Shown here piece by piece: positions 34,452 through 44,125 of a stretch of 64,000 bases of DNA. This DNA comes from Candidatus Heimdallarchaeota archaeon. GTDB taxonomy: Archaea > Asgardarchaeota > Heimdallarchaeia > JABLTI01. Below the pieces are notes generated by a model. It searched no databases. It was given only the letters and a program-made list of their open reading frames with translations, and had not been told where the DNA came from. Location of the stretch: positions 29,254 through 93,253 of the forward strand of contig JABCTZ010000012.1 in assembly GCA_018238155.1 (NCBI GenBank), read 5' to 3'. The stretch's first letter is position 1. Every line of letters starts with the position of its first letter. The position numbers and the translations under genes were made by a program.

Positions 34452-35360
34452 TCACTTTTTCTTTTTCTTAAGCTTCTCTTCATATTCGTTATAAATTACA
34501 TCCAGTATTTCGTTAGGGTCGGATTCAATACTAAATTTCCTTTTGAAAAATCGACAAAGATTTTTGATATCTCTAAATAGGTATTCTTTTGCATTAGGAT
34601 GACTAGCTAACTCATATTGGGGAAAATCAATTATAAGGAAATCAAATTTTGGAGTGATGATGATATTATATTCGGATAGATCTCCATGAACAATATTTCC
34701 TTTGACAAAGAGTTTTCTAACTTGGGACATTATACCATTAAATATTTTCAATGGTTTTGTAAGATCGTAAGCATCCACCAATTCTATCCCTTCAAAATAC
34801 TCCATCACAATAATATGTCTATTTTGATCGATAGCATTTGGTACTTTTGCTTTTATCTTACGAGCTAATTGTAATCCTTCAAATTCTCGTTCTGCTGAAA
34901 GTCTTGACTTATAGAGCCAATTTATATGTCCTCTTCTTCCAACATAGCTGCGGAGTTTTTTACTTCTTTTGAAGCTTGGACGACCAACTCGATGTATTTT
35001 TGCTACGACCGTTTTCTGTTTTGTATCAAACGCGTAAAATACGTCAGATTCCTTTCCTTTACCTAACTCTCTGCCAATAGCAATGATTGAATCCCTCTCG
35101 GCTAATGCTCTAAATGCTAAAACATCATATCCATGATGTGTTAATTGATAACCAACATAATGTCCTTTCCAGCGTGAAACTAAATCCTTGAAATGCAGTC
35201 CATCTATTCTCTTTATAACTTCATCTAGAGTATATTTACTGAATTCTACAACAGTATCAATGGAAACATGTTCAGATGTTCGCATTCCTACTTCTATAGA
35301 TTGTAGTATACGAAAATCTTTTTTCTCTAGTTCAAGAAGATATTCTGCTGCTTTTGACAT
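34452..35360 (-). CDS. rio2: RIO2-type serine kinase
   Basis: This 302-residue protein is an archaeal RIO2 kinase, an atypical kinase/ATPase needed for maturation of the small ribosomal subunit. The first 85 residues form the RIO2-specific winged helix (YQLTHHGYDVLAFRAL). The kinase domain has the nucleotide loop GRELGKGKESDVFYA, the catalytic HGDLSEYN with D227, and the metal-binding IIDFPQ with D245. A short basic tail (EEKLKKKKK) ends it. Length and order are normal for the family. Confidence 0.95.
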   Translation of the reverse strand: MSKAAEYLLELEKKDFRILQSIEVGMRTSEHVSIDTVVEFSKYTLDEVIKRIDGLHFKDLVSRWKGHYVGYQLTHHGYDVLAFRALAERDSIIAIGRELGKGKESDVFYAFDTKQKTVVAKIHRVGRPSFKRSKKLRSYVGRRGHINWLYKSRLSAEREFEGLQLARKIKAKVPNAIDQNRHIIVMEYFEGIELVDAYDLTKPLKIFNGIMSQVRKLFVKGNIVHGDLSEYNIIITPKFDFLIIDFPQYELASHPNAKEYLFRDIKNLCRFFKRKFSIESDPNEILDVIYNEYEEKLKKKKK

Positions 35361-35613
35361 TCCAAATGGTTACTCCTTACTTATTATATTTAACAGAACA
35401 ACTCTGTTTATAATGGTTTTTTGTTTGCTTAATTGGCAATTTATATTAAGTTTTACTATTTCTTTTTAGTAATAATATAGGCAAAATAATAAATTAATAC
35501 ATTCAACAATCTTTTTATAAAATAAATGACAAAAAAGTTACAGAAACTTTTATTTATTACAATTATTTTTAATTGTACTTCAACAAATAGTAACAATGAA
35601 TTGAGGTAATGAA

Positions 35614-35895
35614 ATGTCTGAAGAAACTCTCAATGTAAATGAAGACAGAATCAATAAAGTAGCAAAAGCTTTGTCATCAAAAACTCGAGTAAAAATATTG
35701 AAAATGACCTCTGAGAAAGATATTGATGTAAGTCGTATTGCTGGTATGTTAAACCAGACAGAAGCAAATATTAGTGCTCAAGTTAAAATTCTCGAAGAAG
35801 CTGGTTTGTTAGTTTCACGATATGAACCTGGCATGCATGGTGTAAGAAAGATCTGTAGCACGAAGGTTAATACAGTTATTTTTAAATTATATTGA
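35614..35895 (+). CDS. ArsR-like winged-helix regulator
   Basis: This is a 93-residue one-domain DNA-binding protein. KVAKALSSKTRVKILKM begins the winged helix, the recognition helix lies in VSRIAGMLNQTEANISAQV, and LEEAGLLVSRYEPGMHGVRK forms the wing. No metal-binding cysteines are obvious, so the sensed signal is unknown. TGAGGT precedes the ATG at 35614. The 250-base region upstream is very A/T-rich and should contain its promoter. It converges with pyrG. Confidence 0.85.
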   Translation: MSEETLNVNEDRINKVAKALSSKTRVKILKMTSEKDIDVSRIAGMLNQTEANISAQVKILEEAGLLVSRYEPGMHGVRKICSTKVNTVIFKLY

Positions 35896-35957
35896 CTCTG
35901 CGGCCAATCTATATTCAGAAACAAATAAAACTGAGTATCTGGATTGGATTTATTTTA

Positions 35958-35974
35958 CTTTTCTTTAAGAAAAG
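35958..35974. terminator. Short hairpin between the ArsR-like gene and pyrG
   Basis: CTTTTCTT and AAGAAAAG pair around a single T. The arms lie 11 bases beyond the end of pyrG on the minus strand and 62 bases after the ArsR-like gene. A weak candidate. Confidence 0.35.
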
Positions 35975-35985
35975 AGAGATGAAAG

Positions 35986-37623
35986 TTAATTTTTCTTCAA
36001 TTTCATTCTCTCAATTGCTGCATCAATAAACCCTTTGAAAAGTGGATTTGGGCTCCAAGGGATTGATGTAAATTCCGGGTGAAATTGTGATGCATGGAAA
36101 AAGACATGACCAGGTAGCTCTAAGATTTCCATTCTACGTTTATCTTCGGATGTTCCTGAAAAGACCAGACCATTTTCTTCGAATTTATCAATATAGCTTG
36201 GATTAACTTCAAATCTATGCCTATGTCGTTCACGAATAGTTGTAGCGCCATATAACTCGAATGTCTTAGTTCCTTCTTTTACAAGGACTGTTTGTCCTCC
36301 TAAATTCATAGTTCCACCTAAATCACTCACATTTTTCTGTTCTGGAAGTAAATCAATTACTAGATTCTTTGATTTCACTTTACTATTCATGGTAAATTCA
36401 TAGCTAGTTGCATCTTCTAATTTCAAAATATGCCGAGCGAATTCAACAGTTGCTAACTGGAAACCAAAACACAAACCAAGGAAAGGAATATTATTTTCTC
36501 TTGCATATTGAATCATTTTGATTTTTCCTTCTGTGCCACGATATCCAAACCCTCCTGGAATAATGAGCCCATCGTAATTTTCCAAAACTTTTATTTTCAG
36601 AGAATCATTTTCAATGTCCTCTGTCTCAATCCAATCGATTTGAACAGTATATTTGTGAATTGCCGCTGCATGTTTCAAAGCTTCGTTAACTGAAATATAT
36701 GAATCAATTATTTGAGTATATTTTCCTCCCATGGCGATTTTAATTGTAGCAATAGGATTTTCATATCGATTAGTTAGTTCATTCCAAGTCTTCCAGTCAG
36801 GTTTAGCTAATTTAAGATCTAATCTTCTTAAAATCAAATCACCAAAACCTTCCTTATCAAGTAAATAAGGTGCAGAATATACAGACCTTAAATCCGGCAA
36901 AGTGAATACCGCTTCTTGAGGAACATTGCAGAATAAAGCAACTTTTCTTTCAGTTGCTTCGTCTAATACATCGTGACTACGACATACAATTATATCGGGA
37001 TTTAACCCTATACTACGGAGCTCTTTCACTGAATGTTGTGTTGGTTTTGTTTTTGGTTCACCTAAATGAGGTGGAACTGGAACATAGGTGGTGTGAACAA
37101 GAAGAGTATCTTCCTCCTTCTCTTCCATTAAAATTTGACGAATGGCTTCTAAATAGGGCAAAGATTCAATATCTCCTACTGTGCCACCAACTTCAACTAA
37201 TAACGCATCTGGATTTTTATAATCGATAATAGATCTAATCCTTTTCTTAATTTCATCAACAATGTGAGGGATGACTTGAACAGTTTGTCCAAGGAAATCG
37301 CCAGCACGCTCTTTTCTAATTACTTCTCGGTAGACTTTTCCCGTGGTAATATTCTGACTCTTCTTCATACTGAGCCCTAAAATGCGAGCATAATGACCAA
37401 AGTCAACATCAATTTCTCCACCATCATCTGTAACGTAAACCTCACCATGTTGGATCGGATTCATTGTCCCAGCATCGATATTAAGATAAGGATCCATCTT
37501 AATGAGATCTACAGTTCCCTTTCTTACTTGGATGTTCTTTCCTATACTGGAGGCTACAATTCCTTTCCCAATACCAGACATTACTCCTCCAACTACAAAG
37601 ATATATTTGGTTTTCTTAGACAT
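35986..37623 (-). CDS. pyrG: CTP synthase
   Basis: This 545-residue enzyme aminates UTP to CTP with glutamine and ATP. The synthetase domain opens with FVVGGVMSGIGKGIVASSIG and contains KMDPYLNIDAGTMNP and HGEVYVTDDGGEIDVDFGHY. The glutaminase domain has LIIPGGFGYRG, the nucleophile C385 in GLCFGFQ, and the paired His-Glu in FHPEFTS. Length is normal. It is separated from the TldE gene upstream by a strong hairpin, so it probably has its own promoter in the 147-base gap. Confidence 0.98.
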   Translation of the reverse strand: MSKKTKYIFVVGGVMSGIGKGIVASSIGKNIQVRKGTVDLIKMDPYLNIDAGTMNPIQHGEVYVTDDGGEIDVDFGHYARILGLSMKKSQNITTGKVYREVIRKERAGDFLGQTVQVIPHIVDEIKKRIRSIIDYKNPDALLVEVGGTVGDIESLPYLEAIRQILMEEKEEDTLLVHTTYVPVPPHLGEPKTKPTQHSVKELRSIGLNPDIIVCRSHDVLDEATERKVALFCNVPQEAVFTLPDLRSVYSAPYLLDKEGFGDLILRRLDLKLAKPDWKTWNELTNRYENPIATIKIAMGGKYTQIIDSYISVNEALKHAAAIHKYTVQIDWIETEDIENDSLKIKVLENYDGLIIPGGFGYRGTEGKIKMIQYARENNIPFLGLCFGFQLATVEFARHILKLEDATSYEFTMNSKVKSKNLVIDLLPEQKNVSDLGGTMNLGGQTVLVKEGTKTFELYGATTIRERHRHRFEVNPSYIDKFEENGLVFSGTSEDKRRMEILELPGHVFFHASQFHPEFTSIPWSPNPLFKGFIDAAIERMKLKKN

Positions 37624-37720
37624 TTGCTCACTTCTACATGTTTTTTTAAAAAATAAAATTATTATATCTCGTTTATATACTTTACTCCTACATTTGATTC
37701 GTTTGATAGAAAAAGATTCT

Positions 37721-37751
37721 CTTAAGCAAAAGTTTAAACCATTTGCTTAAG
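37721..37751 (-). terminator. Hairpin terminator after the tldD-tldE operon
   Basis: CTTAAGCAAA (37721-37730) pairs perfectly with TTTGCTTAAG (37742-37751). On the minus strand it follows the tldE stop by 18 bases and leads into AGAATCTTTTTC, a short T-run. Confidence 0.6.
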
Positions 37752-37769
37752 GATTTAATGATCTTCTTA

Positions 37770-39137
37770 TTACTGAGTTGCTGAAGTGATTTGACAATCA
37801 GCTACCTTGATTGTAGGGATAAATGTAGGAGTATAAACTTCCCACCAACGTATTTGTTTACGATCACTACCAATTGCGGTGATATTTTTGCTCATACGAA
37901 GAAGATTATCAGCTATTCTGAGCTTTCTAACTGGTTTTTTAATTTCACCATCTTCAATTAAGAACATACCATCTCTAGGGATAGAAGAAAATTCTCCTTC
38001 GAGCATATTGGTGTATCGTGTATACCAATTTGATGTTACATAAATTGTTGGTTTCTTCGAGTTTGCAACTATTTCTTCAAATGATTGATCTCCTTGTGGA
38101 AAAATCATATTTGTGGGTGTAGGTGCAAGGAGTTTAGAACCTGCTCCGAAATCCAGTAAATCAGAATTACCGGTTGTTTCCGCTTGCATCATCAAGCCTG
38201 TCGTTGTGTTGTGAATTAATCCAACTAATACCCCTTTGTCGATAATAGGTGTTTTACTTGTAGGCATTCCTTCAATATCAAATGGTTTACTACCAAGACC
38301 TTCACCAATATGAGGGTCATCAACAATATTGAGATTTTCAGGACCGATTTGTTCGCCGAAGTGGTCACCAAGAGGGCTCATACCAATTAGCATCATAACT
38401 GGATTGGCTCCATTGGTAATTTCTCCAAGGATATTCGCTGCGACTGTTGGGCTCATGATAAGGTCATATTTGCCAGCTTTCCCTTGTTTCCCTCCAACAG
38501 CCATAGTAGCAATTTTCCCTGCATTTTTACCTGCTAGAGTCATCTTCTTTTCCAAGTCACTCAAATCTCTGCCAACAACAATGCCTTGTCCACTACTTTC
38601 ATTATCAACAAATGAACGAATCGTAGAGCGATAATAAGAAGCATCATAAGATGCTGAAACTCCATAACCAGTCATAAGCTCAGTTTTTACATTGCCAAAA
38701 TAGAGCACACCTGCAACTCTTTTTCCTCCAGCTTCTATAGCAGAATCAATGGCTATATTGACCATTTCAGGCGCTTTTTCAAACAGATTATGTGTTCGTT
38801 TATCATAGAGACCATCGATTTTCTGGTATGAATGAACTTTTTGTTGCATACCTGCGTAGAGCTCACTATCAGGCATTTTCTTTGCAAAACTAACTGCACG
38901 AGGAATTGCTTTTTCTATTTTAGTTTCTGTGGGATCTTGAATATCCACTTGGGTGGTTTTTCTACCAACTGCTAGGAACACTTCTAGCACATTAGTATCC
39001 CATTTCTTGGAAATATCAATATTGGAATTAGAAAATCGAATTTGATAGCTAGGGTTTTGAGTTAACTTAGCTATTACTTCTGTCGCTCCTTCTTTTTGAG
39101 CTAATTTGATTACTTTTTCAGGATAATTCTCAGTCAT
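37770..39137 (-). CDS. pmbA: TldE/PmbA family protein
   Basis: This 455-residue protein is the TldE (PmbA) half of the TldD/TldE heterodimeric protease. In bacteria that protease trims modified peptides and leader sequences. It shows LIMSPTVAANILGEITNGAN, GSKPFDIEGMPTSKTPIIDKG and VGLIHNTTTGLMM. As in other TldE subunits the HExxxH metal site is absent. It starts one base after the tldD stop, so the two are translationally coupled. Confidence 0.93.
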   Translation of the reverse strand: MTENYPEKVIKLAQKEGATEVIAKLTQNPSYQIRFSNSNIDISKKWDTNVLEVFLAVGRKTTQVDIQDPTETKIEKAIPRAVSFAKKMPDSELYAGMQQKVHSYQKIDGLYDKRTHNLFEKAPEMVNIAIDSAIEAGGKRVAGVLYFGNVKTELMTGYGVSASYDASYYRSTIRSFVDNESSGQGIVVGRDLSDLEKKMTLAGKNAGKIATMAVGGKQGKAGKYDLIMSPTVAANILGEITNGANPVMMLIGMSPLGDHFGEQIGPENLNIVDDPHIGEGLGSKPFDIEGMPTSKTPIIDKGVLVGLIHNTTTGLMMQAETTGNSDLLDFGAGSKLLAPTPTNMIFPQGDQSFEEIVANSKKPTIYVTSNWYTRYTNMLEGEFSSIPRDGMFLIEDGEIKKPVRKLRIADNLLRMSKNITAIGSDRKQIRWWEVYTPTFIPTIKVADCQITSATQ

Positions 39138-39138
39138 C

Positions 39139-40599
39139 TTATTCTCCTCCTAAGCGAATGTTTCTCATTCTTACTTGCGCACCACCCATCCAACAAGGTG
39201 CACCTTGAGCTGGATCCGATTTCCCACAGGTTCCATATGGGAATTCTGTGTCTTTTGAAACTGCATCTACACCACCAAATAAACCAAAAGTGGTGAGTTC
39301 GAGCGTGGGTCTACGAATCATCGTCTCTGTCACTTCTCCATTCTCAATAAGATAAACTTCGAGACCAACGTATTTACTTTGGAAGCGACGATCATCAATA
39401 TTCCACTCAGTAAAGCTCTTCATATAGATGCCTTTCTTCACATCTTCAATCAATTCTTCAATTTGATATTCTCCGGGAGCAAAATAGGTATTAGCCATTC
39501 GTACTAATGGTTCACGATTATACCCAATTGCTCTTGCAGCTGCGTTTGATTTTGTTTCAAAACGAGAGGCAAATTCTCTATTAAGTAATAGATCGTTTAT
39601 CATTCCTTCTTTTATTAGATATCTAGGTCTTGCTTTAACGCATTCATCATCATAGAGATAAAATCCTGCACTACCAGGCATTGTTGGATCATCAATTAGC
39701 GTCACAGCTTCTGTTCCTATCTTGATTTCTCCTAATTTTTGTTTTTCAAGTAAATCAATATAGAATGATTCTCCCGCTTGAGCTCCTTCTCTGCCTAAAA
39801 TTCGATCACCTTCAGAAGGATGTCCAGTGTTCTCATGAGCAATAATACCTGCAACTTCACTACTAACAACAACATCAGTAACACCAAGTTTCATTTCTTT
39901 CGCTTGGTTTGCTGTTTTTACTAATGCTCGATTGTCCTCAATGATATGCTCAACTATCTTCTCTTCTTTGAACCATTCCCATCCTTTGGAACTTGCTTGA
40001 CCATAAAATCTTTGTTCTGAACCTAAAGGTCCTTTTGCAGTGTTGAATGTATAAAAAGCAATTAGTGATTTATCTGATTCTACTTTTGACCCTTCACTAT
40101 TCACAATATACTTTCTATTTCTATTCATCTCAAGTAGAAGCGTACGCATAACTAAGTTTTCACCGAAATCTTGACTAACGAGCGTTTTGTCTAAATCTAT
40201 AACAAACTGGACTTTTTCTTCATCAGATTTATCTTCAATGTGTTGTTTGACATCTGACTGCCATTTCGTTTCTACAACATCTTCTTCAGAAAAAATGATA
40301 GGTGTTTTTCTCTTACTCGCTCGAGCCATTTTCAAAGCAACATCTATTGCTTTCTCAATATTTTCTTTCTCTAATTTTGCCGTAGAACAGAATCCAATTC
40401 CTCCCTCTGCGATTACTCGGATGCCAATTCCTTTGGAGAAGCTCTCTCCTCCACCAATGATGGCACCATTTCTTGTTGTGTATCCTTCACTTCGAGAATC
40501 TACAAATCGAGCTTCAATATATGATGCTCCTTTTTTGGTTCCGTATTCTACTGCATGTTCTGCAATATCATATCCATCTTTCATTGTATGTGAACTCAT
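39139..40599 (-). CDS. tldD: TldD metalloprotease subunit
   Basis: This 486-residue protein is the catalytic TldD subunit. The metal site HENTGH lies at residues 255-260, and the late part has GGVDAVSKDTEFPYGTCGK with the Gly-rich MGGAQVRMRNIRLGG end. It is followed one base later by tldE and probably pairs with it. No obvious peptide substrate gene is beside it. Its promoter lies in the 143-base gap shared with the divergent PLP enzyme. Confidence 0.95.
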   Translation of the reverse strand: MSSHTMKDGYDIAEHAVEYGTKKGASYIEARFVDSRSEGYTTRNGAIIGGGESFSKGIGIRVIAEGGIGFCSTAKLEKENIEKAIDVALKMARASKRKTPIIFSEEDVVETKWQSDVKQHIEDKSDEEKVQFVIDLDKTLVSQDFGENLVMRTLLLEMNRNRKYIVNSEGSKVESDKSLIAFYTFNTAKGPLGSEQRFYGQASSKGWEWFKEEKIVEHIIEDNRALVKTANQAKEMKLGVTDVVVSSEVAGIIAHENTGHPSEGDRILGREGAQAGESFYIDLLEKQKLGEIKIGTEAVTLIDDPTMPGSAGFYLYDDECVKARPRYLIKEGMINDLLLNREFASRFETKSNAAARAIGYNREPLVRMANTYFAPGEYQIEELIEDVKKGIYMKSFTEWNIDDRRFQSKYVGLEVYLIENGEVTETMIRRPTLELTTFGLFGGVDAVSKDTEFPYGTCGKSDPAQGAPCWMGGAQVRMRNIRLGGE

Positions 40600-40742
40600 T
40601 ATAATTGCTTTAGAATTATATCAATAAATCAGCTCCAACTTATAAAAGAATATTTTGTGTAGTCTATCCGAACAAAAATTTCTTAAAATACAAATGAATA
40701 TGCTCTTATGGATTATCTTGAAACTCCGTTGAAGGTATAATT

Positions 40743-42212
40743 ATGATCGATTTAACAATAAATGAAAAAATTCTTTCAAAAACCGTTAAACGTGCTCGAG
40801 AGCAAAACATTATTATCCCTACTTTTGAGGAACAAAGAAACCCAAAATTAATTCCAAAAGAGATTACAAAAGAATTATCACCACTGAGTCTTTGGGAAGT
40901 CCATCCAAGAAATCTCTTCCGCATTACTTGGAAAAATGAGCCAAAAGACAAAGGAGGTAAATTTTCTTCTCATCCAAATTATATTGAACTACCTCATGAG
41001 CTTACAGGTGTTGAAGCTCGTATTATTGCTGTGGTAGGCAAATGGTTTCCGACAGGTTCACATAAAGTTGGAGCTACATTTGGGTGTTTAATACCAAAAT
41101 TGATCACTGGACAGTTCGACCCAACTACTCAAGTAGCTGTGTGGCCATCTACAGGCAATTATTGTCGTGGAGGTGCTTATGACGCAACTCTTCTTGCTTG
41201 TGAATCTTTAGCTATCCTTCCAGAAGAGATGTCTCGAGAGAGATTTAATTGGTTACAATCTGTTGCAGGTGAAGTTATAACCACTCCTGGTGGTGAAAGC
41301 AATGTGAAGGAAATTTTTGATAAATGTTCTGATTTACGAAAAGAACGTGGAGATAAAATAGTTATATTCAATCAGTTTGATGAGTTTGGCAATCACTTAT
41401 GGCATCATGAAGTTACTGGTCCTTCTATGCAAGAAGTTCTGGTGAAAGAAATGAATAATTCTAAATTAAGTGGCGTGTGTTTAACTACCGGTTCCGCTGG
41501 AACCTTAGGTGCTGCTGACTATCTGAAAACAATTCATCCTCAATCAAAAACTGTTGCAGGAGAATCACTTCAATGTCCAACTATGTTACAAAATGGTTTT
41601 GGTTATCATCGAATAGAAGGTATTGGTGATAAACACATTCCGTGGATTCATAATACAAAACAAACGGATTTTGTAATCGCAATTGATGATCAAGATTGTA
41701 TGAACCTTTTGAGACTCTTCAATGAACCCTTTGGCAAGCAATTCTTATTACGTGAAGGAGTTCCTGAATACATGATTAATAGACTTCATCTTCTAGGTAT
41801 CTCAAGTATTGCTAATCTGTTAATGGCAATTAAATTCGCTAAGTATTATGAACTTACTCGACAAGATATTGTAATGACTGTTTTTACCGATTCAACAGAT
41901 TTATACTATTCTCGTCTTAAGGAATTGAACATGCGTTATGGAGAATATTCCGAAATGCGTGCAGCAATAGACTTTCATCGTTCACTTCAAAACATTAAAA
42001 CAGATTGTTTGCAAGAGCTTCGTTATACCGAAAAGCAGCGATTGCATCATTTGAAATATTTCACTTGGGTAGAGCAACAAGGAAAAACCGTTGAAGAATT
42101 AAATCAGCAATGGTATGATGAAGAGAATTACTGGACTAATATTCATCAACAAGCTTCCAAAATTGATGAGTTAATCGTTGCATTCAATAATAGAGTGAAT
42201 TCTCTTAAGTAG
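40743..42212 (+). CDS. Fold-type II PLP-dependent enzyme (cysteine synthase/TrpB-like)
   Basis: This 489-residue protein belongs to the beta family of PLP enzymes. The PLP lysine is probably K108 in TGSHKVGAT; PSTGNYCRGGAYDA follows, as in the family. The phosphate-binding loop is LTTGSAGTLGAADYL. It is longer than ordinary cysteine synthase or threonine synthase, with a helical C-terminal extension of about 100 residues. I cannot assign the substrate. It is a single gene, divergent from tldD and upstream of the ATPase C gene by 121 bases. Confidence 0.82.
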   Translation: MIDLTINEKILSKTVKRAREQNIIIPTFEEQRNPKLIPKEITKELSPLSLWEVHPRNLFRITWKNEPKDKGGKFSSHPNYIELPHELTGVEARIIAVVGKWFPTGSHKVGATFGCLIPKLITGQFDPTTQVAVWPSTGNYCRGGAYDATLLACESLAILPEEMSRERFNWLQSVAGEVITTPGGESNVKEIFDKCSDLRKERGDKIVIFNQFDEFGNHLWHHEVTGPSMQEVLVKEMNNSKLSGVCLTTGSAGTLGAADYLKTIHPQSKTVAGESLQCPTMLQNGFGYHRIEGIGDKHIPWIHNTKQTDFVIAIDDQDCMNLLRLFNEPFGKQFLLREGVPEYMINRLHLLGISSIANLLMAIKFAKYYELTRQDIVMTVFTDSTDLYYSRLKELNMRYGEYSEMRAAIDFHRSLQNIKTDCLQELRYTEKQRLHHLKYFTWVEQQGKTVEELNQQWYDEENYWTNIHQQASKIDELIVAFNNRVNSLK

Positions 42213-42333
42213 AGAAGCAAAAACAAATATAAATCATCCATTTCTTTTCAATCAACTTGAGCAATAATAAGACAAAAGCATTCGAAAGAATTTTATCTTC
42301 TATTATTTGCTAAAAAGATGAGAGTAGTAGACT

Positions 42334-43407
42334 ATGATAAGAGACGCGCAAGAATATGGTTCATTAAATGTTCATATGCGGTCCCAGAGAACAGATCTGT
42401 TTTCTGCTGGTACCTATAACTTACTCGCTAGTGCTACGGATTATGAAAATCTTACACAAATGCTTTCGAACACACGATACAACGATATCATTGGTACTGA
42501 AATGGAGAAAAAATATCCTAATCTCCTTGTTGTAGATCGTCGACTTTCACAACATTTTGTAGATCAATATAATATTTTTCGGAAATTTATTCCTAAACGA
42601 GCAAAGGAGTTCATTGATTTGTTGAGCAGAAGCTATTTTCTCAATAATGTCAAAATTATCTTAGCCGCACTTCATGGTGCCAGTGATTATGAGGAAGCAC
42701 AAGAGATGCTACTCAATTTGACTCCAGTAGAAAATGAAGAAACTGAACATCTCTATAAAGCTCAAAATGTTGAGGATATGATTTCACGACTTACAGATGA
42801 AAAACTTCGAGAATCTCTTGAAAATGCTTTGGGTGAATATCGTTTTCTTGACTTGGTTTATCCTTTGATTATAGCAGTGGATCAATACTTCTATGAACAT
42901 CTCTCTAAAGAAATGTCCAAATTGAAAGGAGAAGACCGAACCAAGATTAAGATGTTAACTGGCTCACGGATAGGTATTCAAAACATAGAAATTATTCTTC
43001 GATCCAAGCTTTTCAATATTGTTCCGGGAATGATAAGAAAATGGCTTATCGCGACCAAAATGTGTCCCTTAAAAGAAGATTTCCGTGAGAAATTAATTAA
43101 CACTCCTGATATGGAAACTGCTTTCAATCTTTTGAAAGAAGCATCCTCATTTTCGGAATTAGGAGTAAGACTACTTGAGAATCTTGAGAAGGACAAACCC
43201 CCTTTAGATAACTTTGACCGATACGCTGACCAAATATTAATACATAGGACAAATTCCATCTTCCGTGGTGCAAGCTTCAATGTGTCCATTTTTCCCGCTT
43301 TCTTCTTCTTGAAAGAAATGGAAATCCGTAATCTACGAGTAATAATCTTAGGAAAACTTCATAAAAGATCTACAAATGAAATACTCGAAAAAATAGTTTT
43401 AGTTTAA
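42334..43407 (+). CDS. atpC: A-type ATPase subunit C
   Basis: This 357-residue, mostly helical protein matches the archaeal subunit C (V-type d), which sits between the central stalk and the membrane ring. The N-terminus has YNLLASATDYENLTQMLSNT, with a later repeat-like core typical of the three-fold helical subunit (KIILAALHGAS, KIKMLTGSRIGIQNIEIILR and RGASFNVSIFPAFFF). It is followed after 64 bases by the proteolipid gene. In most archaea it is in a single operon with E, F, A, B and D. Confidence 0.85.
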   Translation: MIRDAQEYGSLNVHMRSQRTDLFSAGTYNLLASATDYENLTQMLSNTRYNDIIGTEMEKKYPNLLVVDRRLSQHFVDQYNIFRKFIPKRAKEFIDLLSRSYFLNNVKIILAALHGASDYEEAQEMLLNLTPVENEETEHLYKAQNVEDMISRLTDEKLRESLENALGEYRFLDLVYPLIIAVDQYFYEHLSKEMSKLKGEDRTKIKMLTGSRIGIQNIEIILRSKLFNIVPGMIRKWLIATKMCPLKEDFREKLINTPDMETAFNLLKEASSFSELGVRLLENLEKDKPPLDNFDRYADQILIHRTNSIFRGASFNVSIFPAFFFLKEMEIRNLRVIILGKLHKRSTNEILEKIVLV

Positions 43408-43471
43408 GACTATTAGTAAAAATTAAAAAGCAACAAAAAATCTACTAGACTCTAGAAATAAAACTCTTACC

Positions 43472-43873
43472 TTGGAGGTAACACTTATTCGTCAATCATT
43501 AGCTAAAAAAATCTTCATCATGATGCAAGTATTGGTTATTGCTATTGGACTTTTAGCCGTTGTTAAATTTGCTTTAGCATTAACTGGAGAATCCGGTGTA
43601 GCCATTGTTAGTAAAGGAGTGCCTGGCTTTGACCCAATTTCCATCCTCGCAGCAGAGGATCAAGCTGGTTTAATTGCTATTGGCGCTGGATTAGCAATGG
43701 GCTTATCCGCTATTGGAGCCGGTATAGGTTTGGGTACTGCTGCCGCATCCGCTGCTGCTGCAATTACTGAAAAACCGGAATCTTTTGGTAAACTGTTAGT
43801 ACTTCTTGCTTTAATTGAAGCTATTGCTATTTATGGTTTCGTTATTGCGTTCGTATTATCTGGTAACATTTAA
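43472..43873 (+). CDS. atpK: A-type ATPase proteolipid subunit K (c ring)
   Basis: This small membrane protein makes the rotor ring that carries ions. After an N-terminal hydrophobic segment (perhaps a signal peptide; VLVIAIGLLAVVKFALAL) come two helices. The first is GLIAIGAGLAMGLSAIGAGIG; the second has the ion-binding Glu in LIEAIAIYGFVIAF. The start is uncertain. TTG 43472 overlaps a strong Shine-Dalgarno (GGAGGT at 43474-43479), so the real start may be ATT 43487 or ATG 43520/43523, giving 111-128 residues. It is followed by a strong terminator. Confidence 0.9.
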   Translation: MEVTLIRQSLAKKIFIMMQVLVIAIGLLAVVKFALALTGESGVAIVSKGVPGFDPISILAAEDQAGLIAIGAGLAMGLSAIGAGIGLGTAAASAAAAITEKPESFGKLLVLLALIEAIAIYGFVIAFVLSGNI

Positions 43874-43906
43874 AGATTGCATCTTAAGAAACAGGACTTG
43901 GACTCT

Positions 43907-43955
43907 ATTCACCATTTTGAGTGAATCCTAGGCGGCTTTTTAGCCGTCCTTAATA
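43907..43955 (+). terminator. Tandem hairpins after atpK
   Basis: ATTCAC (43907-43912) pairs with GTGAAT (43921-43926). AGGCGGCT (43930-43937) pairs with AGCCGTCCT (43942-43950) around TTTT, with one bulge. T-rich sequence follows. This separates atpK from the aminotransferase gene. Confidence 0.7.
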
Positions 43956-44125
43956 TTTTTCTTCTTTTATTTTATTTCTTTCAGTATTTTTTACTAATCT
44001 TAACCACCAACACTTTTTTTAAGTGATTAAATTAATATCTTTTGAAGATTGATAGACTAGAAGAACGTATATCAAACATTTTCAAATATAGTATTAAACA
44101 TTAAGCTATTTTGAGTTGAATTCAA

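Noticed and set aside
37770..40599. Modified-peptide (microcin-like) system around TldD/TldE
   Set aside because: No small precursor gene or modification enzyme is seen nearby; the pair is widespread as housekeeping genes.
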